From contig CM056556.1 in assembly GCA_029721515.1 (NCBI GenBank), positions 17,945,598-18,009,597 of the forward strand: a stretch of 64,000 bases of DNA, in the 5' to 3' direction. This stretch comes from Synanceia verrucosa. Taxonomy: Eukaryota; Chordata; Actinopteri; Perciformes; Synanceiidae. Of the stretch, positions 11,290-20,458 are shown one piece after another. The notes under the pieces were generated by a model. It was not told the origin of the DNA, made no database searches, and was given only the letters and a program-made list of their open reading frames with translations. Both the position numbers and the translations under genes were made by a program. Position 1 is the stretch's first letter; every line of letters begins with the position of its first letter.

Positions 11290-11880
11290 GCTCAAGGACC
11301 TCTCAGGGTTAAACAGGCCATCCAAATTTTGTCCAAGTATTGAACTGAGTAATCAGTAGTCACTGATCCAAGAAATTTAACAGCATAGTAGCTGCAGTCA
11401 GAGTACAAACAATCAGTTACAATGGTAGGGTTCTACTCTGTCCATGGAGCCCTTACAGCTTTGATTGATTGAGGTTTTGATTGAGGACTGATGGTTATTT
11501 GGCACCATCAAATTAGCCAACTAGACATCTTTCCCATCTCCTCCCATTGCAACACAAGACATTTAACAATGATTGGTGATGCAAAAGTTTAAGGACATTA
11601 ATAAGCATGCATATTACAATCACAATGTATTTTCTCTGCAGTATTTCATCATGTTAGCCCAATTCTTTAGTTGGAAGCCCCAAGAACAAACACTGGAGAA
11701 ATCTGTTAAAAAAGCAGGTCACAGGTAAAGTATGGCAGCACTGTGCTCTGAATGACAGAGGTCTGGCAGGATCTCAGCCACAGAGAGCCCTGAACCCTGA
11801 GTTCAGTTCACATTTATCTTCTTGGATTGGGCCCGTCCCATACAGAGGTTGGACTTACATGCAGCCGAGTGTAATTGGCC
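11290..11880. other. No gene recognised
   Basis: Unique-looking sequence without coding or RNA signals. Confidence 0.5.
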
Positions 11881-11884
11881 AGTT

Positions 11885-12056
11885 AACATCAACATGAGCA
11901 GGCCAACTACTGCCAACTACAGGCCAACTACTGCCAACCACTGGCAACTACCAACTACACACACACACAGAGCATCACAAGTTCAAGATTACATGAGCAG
12001 TAGTTGGCCTGCTCATGCATTATCTTGAAGTTGTGATTCTCTGTGTGTGTGTGGTG
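11885..12056. repeat. Nested inverted repeat with short tandem CCAACTACTG units
   Basis: CATGAGCAGGCCAACTACTG at about 11893 is exactly complementary to CAGTAGTTGGCCTGCTCATG at about 11997. In addition, CACACACACAGAGCATCACAA near 11957 pairs imperfectly with TTGTGATTCTCTGTGTGTG near 12033. Short copies of GCCAACTACTGCCAAC lie between. The whole segment could fold into a cruciform. Confidence 0.75.
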
Positions 12057-12295
12057 AGTCAGGCGTGTATCTACTGTGACAGACTTAACTGCCAGATTAA
12101 GAACATTGTGTCATCACATTATTAAATCTATTCAGCTATTCATTGTGATTAACTAATAACATACTGTCAGTGATATGAACTGAAGTAGAGAAATATAAAT
12201 ATAAGGCACACAAAATCAGAGATACAGTATATTCAATATAATAATTGCATATGGTCTACTTAATGAGGTTGTTACTGAATGTTACTGAATTGTTG
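12057..12295. other. No feature seen
   Basis: AT-rich spacer between the inverted repeat and the SINE fragment. Confidence 0.5.
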
Positions 12296-12486
12296 GTAGG
12301 CCCGGGGCCTTTTTGTGTGGAGTTTGCATGTTCTGTCTGTGTCTGCGTGGGTTCTCTCCAGGTACTCTGACTTCCTCCCACCATCCCAAAACATGCATGG
12401 GAGATTAAAAATTGCCCCTAGGTGTGAATGTGAGTGTGAGTGGTTGTCTGTGCCCTGCGTTTTATCCAGGGTGTACCCCATCTTTA
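12296..12486 (+). repeat. SINE fragment (same family as 13115), both ends missing
   Basis: It contains the body TTTGTGTGGAGTTTGCATG through GTGAGTGTGAGTGGTTGTC and a shortened CCAGGGTGTACCCC, then breaks off into the neighbouring repeat at about 12487. The tRNA-like head and the GATGG tail are absent. Confidence 0.85.
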
Positions 12487-12729
12487 ACCCCCCGAGCAGG
12501 ACGAGACAGGACGAGACAGGACGAGACATGACGAGACGACATCTGACTGGTTCTTTCCATTCATACCGAAAGGCAGGGATTGGTCAGAGATTTTGTTGCC
12601 ATAGAGGTCTGTCTTTCATTCCTTTTTTAAGAATACATAATGTATTGACTACTCTCAGGCTGGAAGAACCATTTCACCCAGCACAACAAAAAGTGTTTCT
12701 GAGCAGGATTACCAACTATACCTTTAAGA
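12487..12729. mobile_element. MITE fragment starting with a 10-bp tandem repeat
   Basis: Four tandem AGGACGAGAC-like units (about 12496-12536) lead into GACATCTGACTGGTTC. The right end is CTATACCTTTAA, a type of end often seen on TTAA-flanked fish MITEs. A related start (AGGACGAGACATGAAGGCATC, then TGATTGGTTC) lies near 37440, showing this is dispersed. Confidence 0.5.
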
Positions 12730-12799
12730 CTTAAAATGTCCAGTAAATGAGGTAATGAGAGTACAATCCTGATCAAACTTTTAAGACCAGTTAAAAAAT

Positions 12800-14150
12800 T
12801 GCAAGGATTTACTTTGTTGTTTGTTGAATTTAATTGTTCAGCTGCATCAGCAAGGGCTCTTGCAGCGTGCAATTGCTGCTGAGGTTGAACGCAGTAAGAC
12901 AGTCATTTTAAACTTCTCAAAAAGGTCCTGAGGGTGATGGAACAATCATGTGAAGTGGTAGACCCAAAAAAAAAATCACTGGCCCCGTGCCGGAGGATCC
13001 AGTTGGCTGTCCATCAAGACACAGGCCGATCGTCAGCCCAAATTCAGCTTGTCACTGGTGCCAACTGCAGTCCCATAACCATTAGACAATATCTGAGCGA
13101 AGGGTTTTAAGAAGGGGTGGTGTAGCGGTTAGCACTGTCTCCTCATAGCAAGAAGGGTTCGAATCCCGGGCCCGGGACCTTTCTGTGTGGAGTTTGCATG
13201 TTCTCCCCGTGTCTGCGTGGGTTCTCTCCGGGTACTCCGGCTTCCTCCCACCATCCAAAAACATGTATGGGGATTAGGTTAATTGGCTAATTTAAATTGA
13301 CCGTAGGTGTGAATGTGAGTGTGAGTGGTTGTCTGTCTCTATGTGCCCTGCGATGAGGTGGCGACTTGTCCAGGGTGTACCCTGCCTTCTGCCCTAAGGC
13401 AGCTGGGATAGGCTCCAGCCCCCCCGCGACCCTATGAGGATAAGCGGTAGATAATGGATGGATGGATGGGTTTTAAGAAGAAAAAACATCTTCAAAGGCC
13501 TCGTCTCCTTCAATGGCACAAAATTGCCTGTTTGGAGTTTGCACGAGAGCACCAAACATGGAACATTGAAAGGTGGAAGAAAGTTTTATTCTCTGATGAG
13601 AAAAAAAAATAACCTTGACGGTCCTGATGGCTTCCAAAATTACTGGCATGACAGGATCCCACCTGAGATGTTTTCTACACGGCACAATGGAGGGGGCACC
13701 ATCATGATCTGGGGTGCTTTATCCTTCAATGGAACAATGGAGCTTCAGGTTGTGCAGAAGCATCAAACGACAGCTGACTATGTGGAGATGTTGCAGAGGG
13801 CATCCCTCATGACTGAAGGCCATAGTCTCTGTGCTAGTGACTGGGTTTTTCAAAAGGATAATGCGCAGTTCACAATGCCCGTCTGACAAAGGACCTCTTG
13901 CAGAGAAATAACGTCACTCTTTTGAACCATCCTGCGTGTCCCCCTCATCTAAATCCAACTGAGAATTTTTGGGGTTGGATAGAAAAGTTTACAAAAATGG
14001 ACCCCAGTTCCAGACAGTGGATGCCCTCCATGAAGCCATCTTCACCACTTGTAGAAACACTACTACCCTCCTGGAAACACTAGCATCAAGCATGCCGAAA
14101 CAAATTTTTGAGGTTATTAACCAGAATGGCGCAGCTACTCATTACTGAGT
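12800..14150 (+). pseudogene. Tc1-like transposase, interrupted and frameshifted
   Basis: The N-terminal half before the SINE is readable only in pieces (helix-turn-helix region near 12950-13110). After the SINE, WNIERWKKVLFSDEKK carries the first catalytic Asp. GGGTIMIWGALSFNG is the conserved core. QKDNAQF marks the second Asp (normally followed by His), and HLNPTENFWGW carries the third acidic residue, in another frame at 13898. At least one frameshift near 13880, further stops, and the SINE insertion make it non-functional. It acts, in working relatives, as the cut-and-paste enzyme of the element. The C-terminal segment is also disrupted. Confidence 0.88.
13115..13467 (+). repeat. Nearly full-length tRNA-derived SINE
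   Basis: GGTGTAGCGGTTAGCACTG (A-box region) and GGGTTCGAATCCC (B-box) form the pol III promoter head. The shared body follows, then CAGCTGGGATAGGCTCCAGCC, GGATAAGCGGTAGATAATGG and a GATGGATGG tail. A 13-bp duplication, GGGTTTTAAGAAG, flanks it at 13102-13114 and 13468-13480. It inserted into the Tc1 transposase gene. Confidence 0.95.
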
Positions 14151-14342
14151 CCTTTTTTTGGAATTCGCATTTCTACTTTAGGGTGTTTTGGGGTTTTTCG
14201 AGATGTGGTCTTCAACTTTTGTTTACGTTTCTCTTTTTTTGCATTTTGAAGCACTAATTACAACTTTCTTAAGATCCAACAGGGCAAAAATGTAAATTCT
14301 TGCAATTTTTCAACTGGTCTTAAAATTTTGATCAGGAGTGTA

Positions 14343-16740
14343 TTTGCTTCTTTGGAAGTGAGTCACTTCCAAAAACAACACTAAAAAGTGAAGTGCAGTA
14401 CAGACGTGTGAAACCCTTTTTCTCTCTCACATTCACACACACACACACACACACACACTGAGATGAGACACTCACTATAAAAGAGAGAGTGACAAAGCAA
14501 TATTGGCTGAATCTTCATGGGACATTCATCATGCTTCACCCTCGGATCAATCCAAGAGATGGAGTATGTGAGCCTGCTGAACACTGCAAAAAATGACTTT
14601 CACAAACTTTTGAAAAGAGGATTGAAGCAAAGGAGGAATTTCCAGCTTTATTCCAAAGGTCTGAGAATTGTTACTGTTTTCTAGCTCATTCTGCTCACTT
14701 TGATTTGAACACTTTGGACAGAATGGCAGATCTTCTCCAAAGACTTCACAGGTCCTACTTATCAGATAGCCTCACTCTTTGACCATGTCTCCAAAGTAAT
14801 AGCTCATTGAAGCCTCTGCTCTAGTCATAGATGTTGTGGAATTTTCTAAATTTAGGGGTTCCTAGGGTCAGCTAGTAGTATCCTTCTTACAGCACTAAAT
14901 CTTAAACTGTCAAGTATGAAATCTGAGTATCTCAAGCAAAACAGGCCCTGACTGTAATGTAAGGTAATATACTTGTACTTAACTGGGCATTAGTTTATAA
15001 GGCTGAGCATCAAGGGGGAAAGTAGGAATATGTGGCGGGCTTGGGACTGATTGCTTGTACTCAATTCCTTCTGATATCAGAATCTACAATAAATGTTGCA
15101 TCTTTAATCAAGTTCAAAGTTCTGACCTGAGCATTTGATTTGACCCTGAATTTGTAATATGGCTGTTCAGTTGGGTATTGTGTCAGTGGAAGTAAGGTAG
15201 ACATTCAGATGAGGGCAGTTTGTGTGTCTCCTCGCCACGAGCTGAAACAGTCAGCAGTTTGTAGCTCTTATGGTTATACTCCATTGACCCTTAAGATGGG
15301 GACTGGGTCCAGTCCTTCCCGTACTGAGGTTTACCAGGATCTGACAGCATTTGATAAAATATTATTTCCTGACCGAACGTTCATCATGTACAGCCTTGTA
15401 GTTCCTTCCAGTATTATGCATGGGATGTGTCACACAACCTTGGTTTTGTGGTACAGGGCTGACACCTGCTCAGTACCTTCAAATTAATGTTTTCACACTT
15501 AAGGCATAGGCACCCATTTATTTCTTTGCAGAAATGTTTCTTGAGGCACCCACCACACCCTAGCGGAGAGCCATGTGTGGAAAGGACTTCCAGGTCTAGC
15601 TCTATTCAGTGGCTTTCTGCAGGATACATAAGACACATTTAGCTGTGTGCATGTGTCTGTGGTGGAAGGGGGATGCAATTCTTTTGAGGCAAATCTTTTT
15701 CTGACACACTTGGTATTTCTCATCTCATTATTGGGGCTGATTATAATTCATAGGCTATATTAAATGTCAGAGAAAGGCCAAGGATTGTTATGCAAATGTT
15801 AAGCATAGAATGTGTTCTTTTATTCAGATTTAGCTTTTTTTCCCTTTTTTTTCCCCTCCAGTTGGTTGGAAAAAAAAAAGAAAATGCCAGTAACTATTTG
15901 GTGGGTCTACTTGTTGGAAACACATCAATATGGTTTGTCATTATTCAGCATAATTATGCTTTAAATAGTCAGCTGTAAGAACAGAGTAGATGACAGAAAA
16001 AAAGAGTGTTTGCAACTCTGCAATCAGTCTTACCACAAACTTTCAAAATTAAAAATTGATTGTTCCATAGCAATTGGCTTTAAAATAAATACAATGCAAG
16101 ATGTATTTTTATTTCTTATGTGCCAAGTGTTCACTCTACTGAACAGCCTTGTAGTATATTAGATCAAAGCAGGAAGACAAACAGCATCCAACGAAGGTGT
16201 CAGTGATCAGAAATGGAGGGTGGTTCTTTGACATTGCAGACACGGTTTATGATGGTTCAAATTATTCAACTATCCACCATGACTGTATTGGTGTCAGTTC
16301 CCTGAATGAGGAAGCCACTTTACCAGCAGAGAACAGACAGATCACTAAAGAGGTACAGTTTGAATAACATCACTGATTGGAAGCTTGAAGAAACGACATC
16401 CACGTCCACCCTGCAACCGTTGACCAACCACTTCACTTCAACTCTTAAATGCAAGTTAATTGATTGACCATTCATATTGCCTTGGACAGTTGATTAGTTT
16501 AACCAACTATCAAAATACAGAATACTGTATATTATGATATCTGATTAATATAATACCTGGCTTGGCTTCAAAATCCCTCTCCAGTCACAGACTTCTCCAC
16601 ATGGAGCAATACTCTGCAGTTAAAGAATTGGAGGGTGTTTCTTTCATTTTTTCAAAACCCAAAACACAAGAAAAATTATAAGACTGTTTACTCATGCTTC
16701 TTAAGCTAAGTTACCTATTTTTGTACCATCCATTCATGTT
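14343..16740. other. No gene; CA microsatellite
   Basis: A (CA)n run lies at about 14431-14458. The rest has only short frames without domains. Confidence 0.5.
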
Positions 16741-16756
16741 GTATTATTATTTTTAG

Positions 16757-17053
16757 GGCCCGAGCGTACTGTGAAACAGGTCTGCAAGGGATCTATTGAA
16801 ATTGTAGTGTTTATTCTTCTTCTTCTTATTATTACATAGATACATCTGTTTTCAAAAATTTCACCCATTTCCCAACGTCAAAAAAGCCATTTTGCGTGCA
16901 CACGGTGCACGCAAAATGGCTGAATGGCCCGAAAATCGGTACGCATGTTAAGCATACCCAGGCCGTCAGAGTAGTGTATGAGCAGTCAAGCATTCCGGGT
17001 ATCAGTAGCATTTCCGGTGGTGCAAGCACTTTTTAAGTGTTTTGCTATTACAG
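16757..17053. repeat. Dispersed repeat piece containing a perfect hairpin
   Basis: It begins GGGCCCGAGCGTACTG, resembling the start of a common fish dispersed repeat. It contains a perfect 17-bp stem (16885-16901 with 16905-16921; arms AGCCATTTTGCGTGCAC and its complement) around a 3-nt loop, plus a TTCTTCTTATTATT run. Confidence 0.5.
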
Positions 17054-18231
17054 CTCCTCTATTACTGTATGTACAGGAGCAGAGACGTATTATGGCTCGG
17101 AGGAACAGGAAGTAGCTCATGTTAGTCGTTGCTGTTAGTCGATGGCGCTGCTGATTGGCTTGCATGGCTTTCTCCTTCTTCCTACACTGTCGCTCACTGG
17201 ATTGCCGTGGTTATGACGGCTCTCGACAGCGTATTTATGAGGGTTAATGTAAATGGAAACTTTTTTTGAAAACTATGATGTGTGCACGATGTTATTTTGG
17301 AAAATGGAGGATAGGAAATATTTGTTTATCAAAATACCCTGCTATGTGTAAACATTATATTTTTGACCCAGCAGATTTGGTCACATTTTCAGTCTGGTTG
17401 GTTAGCCAGGAGCTGTTTGTCAGTCTGGATGCTGAAGTCCCACAGGACCTTAGTGCTGTTGTTCTCAACCACCTTTGGTGGTATGTCCCACTGGGATTTG
17501 GTTACTTCTAGTCCATACTGGGTACAGATGTTCCTGTACACTATCCCAGCCGCTTGGTTGTGCCTCTCCATATACGCTGATCCAGCTAGCATCTTACATC
17601 CCGTTACTATGTGCTGGACTGCCTCCTTACACAGCCTGCACCTTGGGTCTGGTCTACTGTTGTAGATCCTGGCCTCTATAGCCCTTGTGCGCAGGGCCTG
17701 TTCTTGTGCTGCCATGATCAGTGCCTCTGTGCTGTCTGTCAGCCCAGCATCTTCCAGCCATTGGTAGGTCTTCTTGATATCAGCCACTTCCTCTATCTGA
17801 CGGTGGTACATGCCATGTAGGGGCTTGTCCCTCCATGTTGTCTGCTCCTCACTCTCCTCACACTCTTCAGGTTTCTGCTGCCTGAGGCTTTCACTGAGCA
17901 GTTCATCCTTTGGGGCCATTTTCCTGATGTATTCTTGGATTTTCAATGTTTTGTCCTGGACAGTGGCTCCGATGCTCACTAGTCCTCAGCCTCCCTCTTT
18001 CTGCTTAGTGTACAGCCTCAGGGTGCTAGACTTGGGGTGAAAACCTCCGTGCATGGTGAGGAGCTTCCTTGTCTTGATTTCTGTGGCTTCTATCTCCTCC
18101 TTTGGCCAGCTTATGATCACAGCGGGGTATCTGATGACTGGTAGTGCATACATGTTGGGGACTTTGTTCTTCCCATTCAGCTGACTTCTCAGGACTTGCC
18201 TTACTCTCAGGAGATATTAGCTGTGGCTAAT
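17054..18231 (-). mobile_element. LINE insertion, R2/R4-like type, truncated
   Basis: An 18-bp direct repeat, AGTGTTTTGCTATTACAG, flanks the interval at 17036-17053 and 18232-18249. The interval contains the minus-strand LINE coding remnant at about 17377-18230 and roughly 320 bp of non-coding sequence beyond its 3' end. Such a repeat is compatible with a target-site duplication. Confidence 0.55.
17377..18230 (-). pseudogene. C-terminal part of a LINE with zinc knuckle and restriction-like endonuclease start
   Basis: The minus-strand reading gives NMYALPVIRYPAVIISWPKEE and TRKLLTMHGGFHPKSSTLR upstream. An in-frame TGA follows near 17985, then a 196-codon open stretch with PLHGMYHRQIEEVADIKK, AALIMAAQEQ-like blocks, the knuckle CRLC...HIVTGC and WDFSIQTDK...NQPD. 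The CCHC-type knuckle followed by a PD motif is the arrangement of site-specific LINEs with a restriction-like endonuclease (R2, R4, NeSL and relatives). The frame stops just past NQPD, so the endonuclease core is missing. It is a truncated, inactive copy, and the clade is tentative. Confidence 0.7.
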
Positions 18232-18247
18232 AGTGTTTTGCTATTAC

Positions 18248-18288
18248 AGTTCCGTGAGGTAAGTGGTCCCCACTTACCTCACGGAACT
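18248..18288. repeat. Perfect 19-bp hairpin with 3-nt loop
   Basis: AGTTCCGTGAGGTAAGTGG (18248-18266) is exactly complementary to 18270-18288. It sits at the junction between the LINE insertion and the next LINE fragment. Confidence 0.85.
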
Positions 18289-18540
18289 CCTCACACCACA
18301 CACTTCAGTTAGAACTCGGTCAGGCCAACAGCACCATCTGTGCCCACCCAGGACTCAGGTGAAGACCATGGGCAACAGGGCCTTTGAGACTGCTGCTCCC
18401 CATCTGTGGAATGCCCTCCCTGACCAACTCAGGGCTCAAAACCAAAACCAAAACCTTCCTGTTTAGAAAAGCTTTTTTGTGCGTTACAAATAAAATGTAT
18501 TATTATTATTATTATTAATATTATTATTATATGAGTAGAG
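18263..18540 (+). pseudogene. C-terminus and tail of an L2/CR1/Rex1-like LINE
   Basis: The frame reads YLTELLTPHT, a basic linker and KTMGNRAFETAAPHLWNALP, then DQLRA. The block GDRAFSVAAPRLWNALP marks the C-terminus of L2/CR1-type reverse-transcriptase proteins. It ends after a truncated PLF-like segment and a TTA microsatellite tail (about 18500-18530), as L2-like LINEs do. The copy is 5'-truncated to about 65 codons. Confidence 0.75.
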
Positions 18541-18573
18541 AACAGAAAATAGCAATTAAGTAAATAAAAAAAT

Positions 18574-19120
18574 GAAAGAGAATTGTGCACCAAGGGGCAC
18601 AATTCTCTTCTCTTCTCTTCTCTTCGACTGAGCAGGTGCCCGCTGGCCGAGCATCCATCCTGCCCAGGCAGCAGGAACACCCAGGAACACCCAGGAAGCA
18701 GGAACACCCAGGAAGCATCACCCACAGAGCCGACCAAGGCCACGGAGAAACACATAAACCCAGGAACCAAGAGGAGGCACAACCAGATGCCCCCACAGTG
18801 CCACAAACAAGCCCAGGGGGCCCAGGGCAAGAGGGTCCACCCGCCACCCGACACCAGAACTATGGCCCTCGCTCCCAGAGATACACCCCATCCCCAAGCA
18901 TGAGCTGGGCCACAGCAAGCCGCCAGCACATGCCGCAACCAAGTCGACTAACTGGGCCAGCAACTCCAGCCCTGCAGCAAACCAGAAGCCGCAGCACCGG
19001 GGGGCCCGCCAGCACGCCGAAGAAACCCCAAACCACCACCACCACCCCAAACCAAGACCCCGGGGACCCCACAGCCACAGAAGGCCAGTACTACATCATC
19101 CTCAATGTCTGAAAGCCAGA
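18574..19120 (+). other. Pro/Gln-rich open stretch of unknown nature
   Basis: A 13-bp inverted pair (AGAGAATTGTGC near 18576 and its complement near 18598) is followed by (TTCTC)n, direct repeats of AGGAACACCC and a C-rich segment to 19113. The 175-codon frame (18585-19112) is rich in Pro, Gln, Thr and His, with runs such as PKKPQTTTTTPNQ. No domain, start context or splice pattern supports a protein. The composition differs sharply from the AT-rich surroundings, which suggests a repeat, perhaps a LINE 5' region. Confidence 0.3.
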
Positions 19121-20345
19121 GGGACCCACCAGTGATGCCATACTTAGAGCTGATTGAACTAATTCATAACAGCTGTCATCAGAATCCACCCCCCACCCCC
19201 GATTGGTCTGAATGCTCATTTTAAATAATATTATAATACATCAGGGTGTTCATTTACTGAATTATGGTCAAATATATGATGAAATAACACATAACGCTTT
19301 GGGATGTTTAAGTTACTTCCGTATGGGCTTCATTGTTCACAAACCAGCGGGTGACATCACAATAGCTCAGTCCACTACTTATATATACAGTTTATGGTTA
19401 AGCTTCGTAGCCTTGATAAAAAGAATTTGTATGGTCCAAAATATGCTCACTGACAAATGTTAAAGGAAATCCAAACTGAACAGCCATCCCATACTTCTTA
19501 GATAATTGATCTAACATTCCAAACATTATCTACTGGTAATTTTCATTCTTTATAACAAGGATACCACATAACACTGATTTTACAGCTGTCTTAGCTTTAA
19601 ATTACTGTTTGATTTGTGATGATGACAGCAATTAGCAAACAGCACAGATGCTGAAATGTGTATGCAATGCCCAAATTTAAAAGCATTATCAAAGTCATTC
19701 TCAACCAGATGTCAGCTCCTGCTAACGAATGTGTTCATTTAGACCGGAGAGGAGCTTAATCACCACACAGTGACAAAATATTTTATAAATCTATTAAAAA
19801 AAAAATGAATAATTCTAATATGCTTTTAAGGGGGGAATGCCATGCACAAATTTTTCATCAGTGAATGGGTCTGAGTGTCTGAGAAACAGTGACCTTTGTA
19901 CATTGTTTTCCTCAATATTTATTTGAGAGGTATGTACATATTGTGCCTAACAAGCTCGTTAACTAATCATAATCGGCTTCAGGGTGTGTGGTATCAACAC
20001 TGGGAAGGGTTTTATGTGATTTCCTCCATCACTTGGCTTGTTTTGGTGCATACTGCTGTCACTTGTGCATGTTTAGCATCACCTGCCTAAAAATTAAAAA
20101 AAAAATTTAGAGTATCAACAGTGGATGGTGTCAGATGTTGTCAATGGCAATGCACATCAGCCCAACTCTTTACAAAAGGACAACAAATCACTTCCAGCTA
20201 TTTATTTATTTTTCCATTTTTGAAGAATGTCATGCTTAAATATCACAGTAATATGGTTCAATATACAGTAAATCACTGTCTTGTAGCTATACCATCAGTG
20301 CATGCATTAATGAATTTCCCCAGACCCAGAGCATATAGTATATAT
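19121..20345. other. No gene recognised
   Basis: AT-rich DNA with A-runs near 19795 and 20095. No domain-bearing frame. Confidence 0.5.
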
Positions 20346-20349
20346 CAGA

Positions 20350-20437
20350 CCCCTGCCTGATCCCCCCCCCACACACACATATAGTATATATATATATATA
20401 TGTGTGTGTGGGGGGGGGGGAGGATCAGACAGGGGTG
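20350..20437. repeat. Foldback palindrome at the gypsy 5' boundary
   Basis: The left arm CCCTGCCTGATCCCCCC leads to ACACACACATATA. After a TA run, the right arm TATATGTGTGTGTGGGGG leads to AGGATCAGACAGGGG. The arms pair over roughly 35 bases with small gaps. Recognisable gypsy sequence starts directly after it. Confidence 0.8.
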
Positions 20438-20458
20438 GGGCAGACTGGGGACCCGCAA

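Larger units (their letters stand above)
12764..14340 (+). mobile_element. Tc1-like transposon, decayed, split by a SINE
   Basis: The left end after TA (12762-12763) is CAATCCTGATCAAACTTTTAA. The right end before TA (14341-14342) is the complement, reading TTAAAATTTTGATCAGGAGTG. Subterminal sequences (AAGACCAGTT and AATTGCAAG) also pair. This is the Tc1/mariner TA-target structure. A SINE splits the transposase at 13115-13467, so the SINE arrived later. Confidence 0.92.

Noticed and set aside
10824..11343. Overlapping frames of 106-157 codons inside the GGCGCTTTTCCAC MITE
   Set aside because: They span the terminal repeats and have no domain; the related copy at 34.7 kb does not conserve them.
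13115..13180. tRNA-like A and B boxes suggesting a tRNA gene
   Set aside because: The same head is joined to the same non-tRNA body in several copies, so it is the promoter of a SINE; no cloverleaf with proper acceptor stem is seen.
18429..19078. Long minus-strand frames of 100-170 codons near 18.4-19.1 kb
   Set aside because: They are shadows of a C-rich repeat; the Trp/Gly/Cys-rich composition and lack of any domain argue against a gene.
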